Counted from the stretch's first letter, positions 8,497 to 17,640 are shown. The stretch is DNA of 64,000 nt from Microbacterium sp. VKM Ac-2923 (GCF_022815605.1 NZ_JALGRP010000001.1:33715-97714); one strand, 5' to 3'. The notes: generated by a model not told the origin, from the sequence alone. Made by a program: numbers and translations.

Positions 8497-8677
8497 TTCG
8501 GGAGGCCGTCGCCGATCCCGCGGCGAGCGCCGTCATACGCAGACAACGCGGTGTTCATGTCTAGAGAACGTCCCGAGCGTCTGCGCGGCGCATCGGATGG
8601 ATAGCTTCCCCGTGGCCCTCACCCGGACGGCCGCCGCCTCGCCCGAGAGGCGTTGCCTCGAGAGGACTCCTCCCCCC

Positions 8678-10243
8678 ATGTCTGCTGTTGTCCCCCGACG
8701 GGCGGTCGGCGTCCTCGCCGCCGTCACCGCCGCCCTCCTCGCCGTCGCGCTGGGGTCGTCCGCGCAGGCAGCGGAGCGCCCCGCCGCGGTCGACGCCCTC
8801 TTCGACGGCGTCGGCGCTCCCAGCCTCATGTTCGTCGAGAGCGTGAACGCGCCCGGGAAGGCCCTCCAGGTCGCCGACACGAACGCTCAGGTGTCATCGG
8901 CACCGGGCGCGACCGAGCGCGCCGCCGCCGCCATCGAAGCGATGAAGACGGGGGATGCCACGCTGCTCGCCGCGCAAGCGCTGCGCTTCTACCCCGTCAC
9001 GGGCGCGGAGAACACCTTCGTCATCACCGACCAGCAGGGCCACGCCCTGGTCCGCTCACGCAACGACCAATCGAGCTTCCGTTACCTGCGGCTCGCCGAC
9101 GTCGCTGACGTCGTGACGGACCCGTACGCGCAGTGGGAGGCCCGCGACGCCGGAAACGGCAGCGTCAACCTCGTGAACGTGCAGCGTGACCCCTCCCAAC
9201 AGGAGGCGGCCCTCGATCTGTACAACTGGAAGACCGCGGACGGCTCCGAGGTGCAGACGTACACCCTCAGCGCGGCCGCGGCCGTGCAGAAGTGGCGGAT
9301 GCACCCGCTCACCCCGACGGTGGCGGTGCCCGCTGCCGCCGTTCCCGTGGGCCAGGAGCCGCCGATGCCGGCGAAGCTCGTCGCCCGCTACGGCTGGGGC
9401 ACGTCGTTCCCGCTCACCTCGGTCTCCTGGCGCACGCCCGATCGCTCGGTGTGGAATGCCGTCGGAGACGTCGACGTGCCCGGTTCGGCGAAGGGGTTCT
9501 TCGGTGAGACCGTCGCGGTGACGGCGCACTTCTTCGTCGGGTCGTCCGCCCTGGTGGACGACGCCGCGTTCACGTCGTACGCGGGTGTCACGGCGAAGGA
9601 GGTCCGGATGCTCGCGCCGCGAACGGTGGTGCGCACGGTCGGTGGTTCCGGCGCCACGGTGACCACGCCGGTGACGTGGGACTTCTCGGGCATCACGGAT
9701 GCCAGCTTCGCCCAGGCCGGAACGATCACGCTGCCGGCGGCGCCGGGGACCGGCTTCGAGGCGCGCCTGGTCATCACCGTCGTCGCTCCCGAGCGCGTCA
9801 ACCACCTGCGCCAGAGCGGCGTGCACCCCGATTACACCTTCAAGGACGCCACCGCTTTCGCGCTCACGGACGGCAACCGCAACGCCACCGGGTTCGCGGA
9901 CTGGCGCAGCGGCGGCGCCACCAACCGCGTCAATCCGAACCGGGTCTCGTTCGCCTTCGATCAGCCGCGACAGATCTCCGGCGTGAACGTGTACGACATC
10001 GGGGGCAAGCAGAACATCGGCAGCGTCACGGTGCAGTACCGCACGCTTCTGGGCGGCTGGAAGAACCTGCCGACGAGCTCCGGCTGGCCCGTGACCAACA
10101 CGTCGGCGAACCTCTCGCTCGAGGCGTCTTCGACCCCGGTGCTGGCCACCGGCGTGCGCGTGATCATCAAGAACAAGTCGTCCAACACCTGGATGTCGCT
10201 GTCGGAGATCGAGGCCTACGGGCCCCGCACACCGGCATCCTGA
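8678..10243 (+). CDS. Secreted protein with Ig-like and F5/8 type C-like domains
   Basis: A 521-residue exported protein of unknown function. Residues 1-30 are a signal peptide (hydrophobic VGVLAAVTAALLAVALG, cleavage near AQAAE). A middle part (about 35-210) has a beta-rich, possibly RICIN- or lectin-like pattern. Residues about 225-370 look like a bacterial Ig-like domain (LVARYGWGTSFPLTSVSW). The C-terminal 150 residues resemble a discoidin/F5-8 type C carbohydrate-binding domain (VNVYDIGGKQNIGSVTVQYR, SLSEIEAYGP). No catalytic domain is seen. It probably acts on or binds surface glycans. The gene directly downstream also encodes a large secreted protein. Confidence 0.75.
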   Translation: MSAVVPRRAVGVLAAVTAALLAVALGSSAQAAERPAAVDALFDGVGAPSLMFVESVNAPGKALQVADTNAQVSSAPGATERAAAAIEAMKTGDATLLAAQALRFYPVTGAENTFVITDQQGHALVRSRNDQSSFRYLRLADVADVVTDPYAQWEARDAGNGSVNLVNVQRDPSQQEAALDLYNWKTADGSEVQTYTLSAAAAVQKWRMHPLTPTVAVPAAAVPVGQEPPMPAKLVARYGWGTSFPLTSVSWRTPDRSVWNAVGDVDVPGSAKGFFGETVAVTAHFFVGSSALVDDAAFTSYAGVTAKEVRMLAPRTVVRTVGGSGATVTTPVTWDFSGITDASFAQAGTITLPAAPGTGFEARLVITVVAPERVNHLRQSGVHPDYTFKDATAFALTDGNRNATGFADWRSGGATNRVNPNRVSFAFDQPRQISGVNVYDIGGKQNIGSVTVQYRTLLGGWKNLPTSSGWPVTNTSANLSLEASSTPVLATGVRVIIKNKSSNTWMSLSEIEAYGPRTPAS

Positions 10244-10278
10244 CCCGTCCGCCCTCACGAACGCTGATGAGAAGAGAG

Positions 10279-13200
10279 ATGTCCCTCCACTCCCCGCGCG
10301 CCCGACGCGCACGCCCCCTGCTCGCCGCGGTGACGACGCTGGCCCTGTCGGCCCTCGTCCTCGGCAACGCCTCGGCGGCCGTCGCCGTCGGCGACCCCGC
10401 ACCTGCCTCGGCGCCCGCCGCCGCCGCATCCGCCGAACCTACCCCGGCCGCCGACAGGTCCAGCTTCCTGCTCCCGGTGATCCCCGACACCCAGTTCTAC
10501 TCCCGCTACAGCGCCTCGCAGTTCTACCCGCAGTACGGCACGAATCCCTTCGAGGTGCAGACGCAGTGGATCGTCGACCACGAGAAGGAACTGAACATCC
10601 CGTTCGCGATGCAGCTCGGCGACGTCGTCGACCAGCAGTGGGTGAACGACCAGTGGACCGCGGCGACCAAGTCGATGCGCATCCTCGAAGACGGCGGCGT
10701 GCCCTACTCGATCCTGCCCGGCAACCACGACGTGAAGGACCAGGGGGTGCGCTCGTCGGAGGCGAACTCGGCGAGCTATCTGGCCAACTTCGGCGCCTCG
10801 ACGCTCCAGCGCGAGGCGGGTCAGACCCTGCTCGGAACGTTCCAGAACGGGTTCTCGTCGGCGTACCGGTTCTCGGCGGAGGGGCACGACTGGATCGTGC
10901 TCGCCCTGGGCTGGAACGCCTCCGACGACACCTTCGCGTGGGCCCAGGGCATCCTCGACGCGCACCCCGGTGTGCCCGTGATCCTGTCGTCGCACGCGAT
11001 CATCGGCATCGATCAGGATCAGGTCTCGCCCGCCGGGTGGTGGTACGGAGACCTGCTGTGGGAGAAGCTGATCCGCCGCAACGACCAGATCGTGCTCACC
11101 CTCAACGGCCACTTCCACGGCGCGACCCAGCGCACGCTGACCAACGACTTCGGTCACCCGGTCTACCAGGTCCTCAGCGACTACCAGATGTCGGCGGACG
11201 GCGGGAACGGCATCATGTCGCTCTTCGAGTTCGACCTGACGAACAATCGCATCGACGTCGAAACCATCTCGCCGTGGGTGCCCAAGAAGCATCCGGATGC
11301 CATCACGTCCACCGACACTCCGGTGCTCGACGGCACCTGGCAGAAGTTCACGCTGCCCCTCGATTTCGGTGCGCGCTTCGGGTGGGCGGCTCCGGATGCC
11401 GCACACGCGGACAACGGCGACCTCTCGGCCCGGGCCACGCAGATCGTGTCGCAGGGGTGGACCGGTCAGGGGGCGCAGCAGCACCTCGCGCCTGCCGGCG
11501 ACGCCACCGACTACGTGCGCGTGGACGGCACTCTCGCGCACTGGCGTTTCGGCGGCGTCGCCGAGGGCGAGGTGACGGCTTCGACCGAGATCCCCGACAT
11601 CGCGGGGGCGAGTCCGATGTACCGCAATCCGGTCGACGACACCGACGAGCCCGACACCGGCGACGACGTCACCATCACTCACACCAACGTCCCGGTCTAC
11701 TCGGCGGACAAGGGCGCGGTGTGCTTCAGCGACGTCCACCGCAACCCGTCGGCTCGCGACAACCTCGCCTACCTCACGACGGAGTACGGAGCACCGGCCA
11801 CCGTCGCGCACCTGGATGCCTCCACGGGCTACACCCTCGAGACGTTCCTGCAGATGGACAGCGCCTGGACCGAGGCCGCGAACCGGTGGGGAGCGGCGAT
11901 CACACGCGGCGGTGCGCGGCAGTGGATGGGGATCAACGACCCGTCCGACGCCGGTGCGGGAGCGGCGTGGCTCGGCATCTCCAATCTGCGGGAGTACCAG
12001 TTCTCGGCGGCGGACACGCGCACGAAGAACTCGTACACGCTGTGGTCGGGGGAGATCATGCCGGGCTCGTGGCACCACGTCGCCATCGTGAACGACCCCG
12101 CCGCCAGCACGGTCATCATGTACGTCGACGGCGTGCCGGTGCTGCGCAACGCCTCGCAGGTGGGCGGCATGATGGCCGCCGACTTCATGCCCTGGGTCAT
12201 CGGCACCTCCACCTGGAACACCGAGCCCGACCACGGCTGGTTCGGATGCGTCGGTGAGACCCGCCTCGTCGACCACGCGCTCGCGCCCCAACAGTTCCTT
12301 TACCAGCGTCGGAGCATCGACGCCGAGGGGGCGGGCTTCGCCCTGACCACCGACGTCGACGCCGTGGGACCCACCCAGGTCGCCGTGTCGTCGTTCGAGG
12401 GGACGGGCGTCGTCGGCGCCGCCGTGCGGGTCATCGAGAACGGGCGGACCCTCGGTCAGACCCGGGTCGACGACGCGGGACGCTGGCATGTCGTGCTCGA
12501 CACCCCCGTCGCCGGGGCCGGAGCGCACGCGGTGAGCTTCGTGCAGTCCATCGGCAGCCGGGAGGGCACGCCGATCGCGGCCACGGTGACCATCACGGCC
12601 GCCGCCGCCACCGTCACCGACCCGTCCGACCAGCGTGTGCTGGTCGGGACGACCGCGGCGCTCGCCGTCACGGTGGGGGGCTCACCCGCCCCGACGGTCA
12701 CCTGGCAGTCCTCGTCCGACGGATCGACGTGGACACCGATCGCCGGCGCCACCTCGTCGACGTTGACCATCGCGGATGCCACGCTCGCACTCGACGGTCT
12801 CGCGTACCGGGCCGTTGCCTCCAACGGCGTCGGTCCTGACGCTGTGTCCCGCGCGGCGACCCTCACCGTGGTGGACGCGACACCGCGAGAGCCGGGACCG
12901 GGTGACGGCGGCCGCGTGGACATCGCGGACCCCGTGAACGGGGAGGGCGTCGTGACCCTCCCCGCGGGGTCGGGCCACGCGAGTCAGGTGCTGCAGGTGT
13001 GGGCGTGGTCCACGCCCACCGACCTCGGGCGCGTGACGACGGATCCCACCGGTCTGGCCTCCGTCGACATCTCCGCGCTTCCGCCGGGGGACCACACGGT
13101 GGCGCTGACGCTTCCCGGGGATCCGGGCGTCATCGCGTGGGGGAGCTTCACCGTCCCGGTGCACCCGGTTTCGGTGACGGACACCGCGGAGCTGTCGACC

Positions 13201-13614
13201 ACCGTGACCGCGAGTGACCTGTGGTCGCTCGACGCGCAGAAGTCGTCGGTCGACTTCGGTGCGGTTCCCCGCGGGACGACCGCCACGGCCCGGCTGGGTC
13301 GGGTCACCGTCGTCGACGATCGCAGCGCGCTCACCGGGTGGACGCTGACGGCGTCGACCTCGGCGTTCAGCGACGGCGTGAACACGGTGCCGCCGAGCGT
13401 GCTGGCGATCCGACCCGCCGCGTTCGAGGGATACGAGCCGATCGCGGGCCTGACCGTGGGGTCCGACGGAGGCACGATCGCCTCCAGCGCGGCCGGGGTG
13501 TCCACCGGGATCGGCGGCGCGCGCTTCGACGCCGGGCTGGACTTCACCGCGCCGAAGGACGCGCCCGTCGGCGTCTATCGCTCGACGCTGACGCTCACGC
13601 TCGTCGCCAAGTAG
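10279..13614 (+). CDS. Secreted calcineurin-like phosphoesterase with LamG, Ig and surface domains
   Basis: A 1111-residue multidomain exported protein. A signal peptide at 1-35 is followed by a metallophosphoesterase domain (about 60-330) with the motifs IPDTQF, QLGDVVDQ, LPGNHDV, SSHA and LNGHFHG. These supply the two-metal site. Residues about 470-700 form a LamG/concanavalin-like domain. An Ig-like domain follows (about 780-860), then a linker beta-domain. The last 150 residues resemble a WxL-type surface domain (GWTLTAST, STLTLTLV). The ATG at 10279 has GAGAAGAG just before it; the one at 10267 has no site. A cell-surface phosphodiesterase or nucleotidase role is plausible. Confidence 0.82.
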   Translation: MSLHSPRARRARPLLAAVTTLALSALVLGNASAAVAVGDPAPASAPAAAASAEPTPAADRSSFLLPVIPDTQFYSRYSASQFYPQYGTNPFEVQTQWIVDHEKELNIPFAMQLGDVVDQQWVNDQWTAATKSMRILEDGGVPYSILPGNHDVKDQGVRSSEANSASYLANFGASTLQREAGQTLLGTFQNGFSSAYRFSAEGHDWIVLALGWNASDDTFAWAQGILDAHPGVPVILSSHAIIGIDQDQVSPAGWWYGDLLWEKLIRRNDQIVLTLNGHFHGATQRTLTNDFGHPVYQVLSDYQMSADGGNGIMSLFEFDLTNNRIDVETISPWVPKKHPDAITSTDTPVLDGTWQKFTLPLDFGARFGWAAPDAAHADNGDLSARATQIVSQGWTGQGAQQHLAPAGDATDYVRVDGTLAHWRFGGVAEGEVTASTEIPDIAGASPMYRNPVDDTDEPDTGDDVTITHTNVPVYSADKGAVCFSDVHRNPSARDNLAYLTTEYGAPATVAHLDASTGYTLETFLQMDSAWTEAANRWGAAITRGGARQWMGINDPSDAGAGAAWLGISNLREYQFSAADTRTKNSYTLWSGEIMPGSWHHVAIVNDPAASTVIMYVDGVPVLRNASQVGGMMAADFMPWVIGTSTWNTEPDHGWFGCVGETRLVDHALAPQQFLYQRRSIDAEGAGFALTTDVDAVGPTQVAVSSFEGTGVVGAAVRVIENGRTLGQTRVDDAGRWHVVLDTPVAGAGAHAVSFVQSIGSREGTPIAATVTITAAAATVTDPSDQRVLVGTTAALAVTVGGSPAPTVTWQSSSDGSTWTPIAGATSSTLTIADATLALDGLAYRAVASNGVGPDAVSRAATLTVVDATPREPGPGDGGRVDIADPVNGEGVVTLPAGSGHASQVLQVWAWSTPTDLGRVTTDPTGLASVDISALPPGDHTVALTLPGDPGVIAWGSFTVPVHPVSVTDTAELSTTVTASDLWSLDAQKSSVDFGAVPRGTTATARLGRVTVVDDRSALTGWTLTASTSAFSDGVNTVPPSVLAIRPAAFEGYEPIAGLTVGSDGGTIASSAAGVSTGIGGARFDAGLDFTAPKDAPVGVYRSTLTLTLVAK

Positions 13615-13620
13615 CGCACG

Positions 13621-13658
13621 CGGAGCCCCCGTCGACTTCCGGGTCGGCGGGGGCTCCG
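13621..13658 (+). terminator. Hairpin terminator
   Basis: A perfect 11-bp stem, CGGAGCCCCCG with CGGGGGCTCCG, begins 6 nt after the phosphoesterase stop. The 16-nt loop can extend the pairing through GAC/GTC. Confidence 0.75.
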
Positions 13659-13693
13659 TCGTGGTCGCGCGTCCCGCGGCTCGTCCCCCGGGT

Positions 13694-13985
13694 CTTGCCG
13701 CCGCGGGGTTTGGGGCGTGGTGTGTGCAGTGGGGCGTGCTGCGGCCGCCCCGGTGCACATTTCGCGCCCCGGACGAGGTCGCGCGGCACGTCCGCGCCGC
13801 CGCGTGCACGTGCGCCGGGGTGTCTGCCATTGCGGCTTGCCGCTGCGGGTTCGGGGCGTGGTGTGTGCGGTGGGGCGTGCGGCGGCCGCCCCGGTGCACA
13901 TTTCGCGCCCCGGACGAGGTCGCACGGCACGTCCGCGCCGCCCGCCACGCCCGGGCGGTGCACATTTCAGGCCCCGGATGAGCTG
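13694..13985. repeat. Two ~107-bp direct repeats plus a partial third
   Basis: Copy 1 (13694-13801) and copy 2 (13836-13942) share GGGGCGTGGTGTGTGC, GGGGCGTGC, GGCCGCCCCGGTGCACATTT and CGCGCCCCGGACGAGGTCGC in the same order with few changes. A third fragment at 13956-13985 repeats only GCGGTGCACATTTC and CCCCGGATGAG. The repeats fill the 464-nt gap between two convergent genes; no gene or transposase remnant is seen in it. Their origin is unknown. Confidence 0.8.
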
Positions 13986-14078
13986 CCCCGCCGCATCCGG
14001 GCCCCGGACAGCGGGATCCGCCCGACCGGCCAATCCCGCCCCGAACCGGACCGGCCGGACGCTGCGAAAGCGCGAGCG

Positions 14079-14759
14079 TCAGGCGTGCACGATCAGCCAG
14101 TGCGCCACGGCATCCGCGTCGCCGGTGTTGTGCAGCCGGTGGGGGACCGAGCAGGGGTAGCTGATGGCATCCCCGGCGCGGAGGATCACGCGCTCCGCCT
14201 CGAAGTCGATGGTGAGCTCGCCCGCCACGACCGTGCCGACCTCGTACCCCTCGTGGTGGAACAGCCCGTCGGCGCCGTGCGCCGAGGCACCGGGCGGGTA
14301 GATCGACTCGAAGTAGTCGACGCCGGGGGAGCTGCCCGGGGTGAGGCGGCGGAACGACACCCCGCTGTCGAGCACGATGTCGGGCGACTGCCCGGCCCGC
14401 TGCAGGGTGAATCCTGACGGCCCGACGGGTTCGGCGGGGCGATCGGATGCCGGGTCGAAGGCCGCGACGAGGGGCACGCCGAGGGCGTCGGTGATGGCGA
14501 TGAGCCGCGAGACGCTCGGCTGCATGACGCCCCGCTCGATCTGCGAGACGGCGCTGGGCGAGATGCCGAGCGTCTTCGCGAGCGCCCGTGCGGAGATGCC
14601 GCGCGCCTGGCGCAGGTCGCGGATACGCGTGCCGACGGAGGCCGGCGCGTCGGACGTGGCGCCGGCGTCCGCCTCGGCCGCGGCCTCTGTAGCCCTGGCG
14701 GCGTTCGCCCTCGTGTCCGAGTCGACGGCGACGGTTTCGGCGGCGGGCGGCTGCGGCAT
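14079..14759 (-). CDS. XRE-family regulator with C-terminal cupin domain
   Basis: A 226-residue transcriptional regulator. An Ala-rich leader of about 40 residues precedes an XRE helix-turn-helix (about 42-95, GTRIRDLRQARGISARALAKTLG then SPSAVSQIERG). A cupin sensor domain fills the C-terminal half (HHEGYEVGTVVAGELTIDF, SVPHRLHNTG). Such proteins sense small metabolites. It is divergent from the NCS1 permease gene, with two TGTGAA-N8-TTCACA palindromes in between, so it probably regulates that operon and itself. TAGACT with 6 nt to the ATG suggests a leaderless transcript. The allantoin-pathway context suggests a purine-derived ligand (inference). Confidence 0.88.
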   Translation of the reverse strand: MPQPPAAETVAVDSDTRANAARATEAAAEADAGATSDAPASVGTRIRDLRQARGISARALAKTLGISPSAVSQIERGVMQPSVSRLIAITDALGVPLVAAFDPASDRPAEPVGPSGFTLQRAGQSPDIVLDSGVSFRRLTPGSSPGVDYFESIYPPGASAHGADGLFHHEGYEVGTVVAGELTIDFEAERVILRAGDAISYPCSVPHRLHNTGDADAVAHWLIVHA

Positions 14760-14765
14760 GCCCCG

Positions 14766-14771
14766 AGTCTA
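14766..14771 (-). promoter_or_regulatory. -10 box for leaderless XRE/cupin gene
   Basis: TAGACT on the minus strand ends 6 nt before the ATG at 14759. The first palindrome (14783-14806) would cover the matching -35 region, which suggests autorepression. Confidence 0.5.
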
Positions 14772-14782
14772 GGGACGTGCCG

Positions 14783-14857
14783 CGTGTGAAGGACTGACTT
14801 CACACGCCTGTTACATGAGCGAAACCAACCGCGCTATGTGAACCCATAACTTCACAT
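14783..14857. promoter_or_regulatory. Twin TGTGAA-N8-TTCACA operators
   Basis: Two inverted repeats lie between the divergent regulator and permease genes. The first (14783-14806) is CGTGTGAAG-N6-CTTCACACG, perfect over 9+9. The second (14836-14857) is ATGTGAA-N8-TTCACAT, perfect over 7+7. Both contain the same TGTGAA-N8-TTCACA core, and their centres are 52 bp apart, close to five helical turns. They are the natural candidate binding sites for the adjacent XRE/cupin protein. Confidence 0.65.
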
Positions 14858-14918
14858 CAGAGCTCCACTCCGGCCGCGGACTCCACGTCGTGGCATCCAT
14901 CGTCCTGAGAGGAATGAC

Positions 14919-16651
14919 GTGACTTCCACCCCCCTGACCGGCCCCCACGACCTGGTGGAGGCCGCCGGCCACCCCCACGGGGGCGGCAATATGAAGCCCC
15001 ACTACGACGACCGCCTCGCCAACGAGGATCTCGCCCCGCTGCGGAAGCAGAAGTGGTCCAGCTACAACATCTTCGCGTTCTGGATGAGCGATGTGCACTC
15101 GGTCGGCGGCTACGTCACCGCGGGTTCGCTCTTCGCCCTCGGACTGCAGTCGTGGCAGGTGCTGGTGGCGCTGATCGTCGGCATCTGCATCGTGCAGCTC
15201 TTCGCCAACATGGTCGCAAAGCCGAGCCAGAAGACGGGCGTGCCCTACCCCGTGATCAACCGCGTGGTGTTCGGCATCCGGGGCGCGAACATCCCTGCGA
15301 TCATCCGCGGCCTGATCGCCATCGCCTGGTACGGCGTGCAGACCTTCCTCGCGGCCGAGTCGCTGAACATCGTGTTCCTGAAGTTCATCCCCGGTTCCGC
15401 GGCCCTGCTCGACGTCTCGTTCGCGGGGCTGTCGGCTCTCGGCTGGATCTCGTACGCGATCCTGTGGACGGCGCAGTTCCTGCTGTTCTGGAACGGCATG
15501 GAGGTGATCCGCCGCTTCATCGACTGGGCGGGACCGGCGGTCTACCTCGTGATGATCGTGCTCGCGATCTACCTCGTGTCGCAGGCCGGCATCCAGAACA
15601 TCTCGTTCACCCTCTCGACGACGCCGCTCGACTTCTGGGCCTCGATCCCCGTGATGTTCGCGGCATCGCCCTGGTGGTCTCCTACTTCTCCGGCCCGATG
15701 CTGAACTTCGGTGACTTCGCGCGCTACGGCAAGAGCTTTACCGCGGTGAAGAAGGGCAACTTCTGGGGTCTGCCGATCAACTTCCTCTTCTTCTCGCTGT
15801 TGACCGTCATCACCGCGTCGGCGACCGTGCCGGTGTTCGGCTCGCTCATCACCGACCCCATTGCGACGGTCGAGCGCATCGACACCCCCTTCGCGATCCT
15901 CCTCGGCGGCCTGACCTTCGTCACCGCCACGGTGGGCATCAACATCGTCGCCAACTTCATCTCTCCCGCGTTCGACTTCTCCAACGTCGCCCCGAAGAAG
16001 ATCTCGTGGCGCGCGGGCGGCATGATCGCCGCCGTCGGTTCGACCTTCCTCATGCCGTGGAACTGGTACTCGAACGCCGACGCCATCCATTACTCGCTCG
16101 GCGTGCTGGGCGCGCTGATCGGCCCGCTGTTCGGCATCCTGATCGCCGGGTACTACATCGCCGCCCGCCAGCGCGTGAAGGTCGACGCGATGTTCACGAT
16201 GGATGCCGAGGGTCCGTATTGGTACCGCAACGGCTTCAACCCGAACGCGGTCAAGGCCGTCATCGCCGCGGGTGTTCCGACGGTCGCGATCGCGATCTTC
16301 CCGAAGCTGTTCGCCGATCTGGGTCTGTTCGACGTCGCCGCGATCAGCGACTACAGCTGGTTCATCGGCTGCGGGCTCGGCTACGTGCTGTTCCTGCTCT
16401 TCGAGCGGCTGGACCCCCGCATCCCGACGTTCGAGGGCGAGACGGAGGGGATCTCCGACGGCACCGTCGAGACGGTCGGAGCACCCGAGGAGCGTGTCGT
16501 CCCGGTGCTCGCGCAGTCCGCTCCGGATGCCACGGACGCGGCGCACGTGTCGGGCTCGGTGCTCGCGCAGACGACTCCGGATGCCACGTCATCGGCCCCG
16601 AGCGCACGGCCCGCGCCGAGCACCGGAACCGCCCGCGAGGCGCTCGCGTGA
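14919..16651 (+). pseudogene. NCS1-family purine/allantoin permease, frameshifted
   Basis: A nucleobase:cation symporter-1 gene that would encode about 577 residues with 12 membrane spans. The GTG start has TGAGAGGA about 6 nt upstream. The N-terminal part (to about residue 248) reads in one frame, with RKQKWSSYNIFAFWMSDVHSVGGY and PVINRVVFGIRGANIPAIIRG. It then meets a premature stop at 15704. The rest, from VVSYFSGPMLNFGDFARYGKS on, reads in another frame. Adding one G at GCGGCATCG (15660-15668) restores VMFAGIALVVSYF, so a single base is missing. Either the gene is broken or the base is a sequencing error. The downstream racemase GTG overlaps its stop by 4 nt. Expected cargo: allantoin or another purine product. 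Confidence 0.85.
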
Positions 16652-17589
16652 GGGTCCTGCTGATCAACCCCAACACCTCCCGGGCGATGACGGAGAAGAT
16701 CGCCGAGGCCGCTCGGGAGGTGGCGGGACCCGACGTCCTCATCGAGGCCGTGTGCCCCGCCGACGGCGCCGACGCGATCGAGAGCCACACCGATGAGATC
16801 GCCGCGGCCGCCGCCGTGGTCGAGCTGATCACCGCCGACCGCGCCGGCGCCGACCCCGCCGACGCCTACGTGATCGCCTGCTTCGGCGATCCGGGTCTCG
16901 ACGCGGCGCGGGAGTTAGTCGAAGCCCCGGTGGTCGGCATCGCCGAGGCGGCGATGCACCTGGCCGCCGTGTCGGGCCGGCACTTCGGCGTCGTGACGAC
17001 GCTCAGCCGCACGTTGGGTCGCGCCCACGACCTGGTGTCGCGGTACGGCATGGAGCGCGCGTGCGTGTCGCTCGCGGCGACCGGCATCCCGGTGCTCGAC
17101 CTCGAGGACACGGGTTCTCCCGCCGTGGAGACGATCGCGCGCGTCAGTGCCGAGGCCGCCGCGAGCGGCGCCGACGTGATCGTGCTCGGCTGCGCCGGCA
17201 TGGCAGACCTGTGCACCGAGCTGACGGCACGCGTCGGGGTGCCGGTCGTCGACGGCGTCGCGGCGGCGGTGGGCGTGGCATCCGGGATGGTGCGCATGGG
17301 CCTCGGGACGAGCAAGCGCGACGAGTACGCGCCCCCGCCGCGGGCGCTGGTCGCGGGCGCTTCGGCGGGGCGTGTCTCGGCTGTTCCCGCGGGGGGAGCG
17401 TCGGGGTTCGGGGCGCGATCCGACGTTCGGGGCGGGCCGTTCCCGCCCCGAGGCGCGGAATCCGCCCCGGACCGCGAGTCGTCGGCTGCGAGCTCGGCGC
17501 CGGACCGCGAGTCGTCGGCTGCGAGCTCGGCGCCGGACCGCGAGTCGCCGGCTCCTCCCCAGGCGGGCGATCTCGCGGTGTTCGCATGA
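16648..17589 (+). CDS. Asp/Glu/hydantoin racemase family protein (allantoin racemase candidate)
   Basis: A 313-residue protein whose first 240 residues match the hydantoin racemase family: INPNTSRAMTEKI at the start, CFGDPGLDAARE and VLGCAGMADL, with the two catalytic cysteines expected at Cys72-like and Cys-Ala-Gly-Met positions. HpxA-type allantoin racemases belong here. Its place between an NCS1 permease (4-nt overlap) and allantoinase supports interconversion of R- and S-allantoin. The last 70 residues are a low-complexity tail encoded by a 33-bp tandem repeat; family members normally stop near residue 240. Confidence 0.85.
   Translation: MRVLLINPNTSRAMTEKIAEAAREVAGPDVLIEAVCPADGADAIESHTDEIAAAAAVVELITADRAGADPADAYVIACFGDPGLDAARELVEAPVVGIAEAAMHLAAVSGRHFGVVTTLSRTLGRAHDLVSRYGMERACVSLAATGIPVLDLEDTGSPAVETIARVSAEAAASGADVIVLGCAGMADLCTELTARVGVPVVDGVAAAVGVASGMVRMGLGTSKRDEYAPPPRALVAGASAGRVSAVPAGGASGFGARSDVRGGPFPPRGAESAPDRESSAASSAPDRESSAASSAPDRESPAPPQAGDLAVFA
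17467..17554 (+). repeat. 33-bp in-frame tandem repeat
   Basis: Two full copies and one partial copy of a 33-bp unit encode the peptide APDRESSAASS in the C-terminal tail of the racemase. The unit shares CGGACCGCGAG wording with other GC-rich minisatellites in the window. Copy-number change would lengthen the tail without a frameshift. Confidence 0.85.
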
Positions 17590-17608
17590 ATGTTGATGAC
17601 GGTTACAT
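17590..17608. promoter_or_regulatory. Putative purine-regulon operator, site B
   Basis: ATGTT-N9-TACAT (spacer GATGACGGT), one mismatch from the ATGTT-N9-AACAT palindrome. It begins at the last codon of the racemase and lies upstream of the allantoinase. Its right half ACATTG (17605-17610) falls 17 nt before the TAGCGT -10 box, so a bound repressor would cover the -35 region. Confidence 0.55.
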
Positions 17609-17627
17609 TGGCGAAACGCGAGGCGCT

Positions 17628-17633
17628 TAGCGT
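17628..17633 (+). promoter_or_regulatory. -10 box for leaderless allantoinase
   Basis: TAGCGT (TANNNT) ends 7 nt before the allantoinase ATG at 17641, which has no Shine-Dalgarno sequence. An internal promoter with a leaderless transcript is likely. Confidence 0.45.
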
Positions 17634-17640
17634 GAACGGC

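Noticed and set aside
10255..12528. 757-codon minus-strand frame opposite the phosphoesterase
   Set aside because: Arg/Gly/His-rich composition typical of antisense frames in GC-rich DNA and no domain; the plus strand encodes clear motifs.
15053..15660. Upstream part of the second permease frame as a separate gene
   Set aside because: Before the frameshift this frame gives Arg-rich nonsense; only the part after about 15665 matches the transporter.
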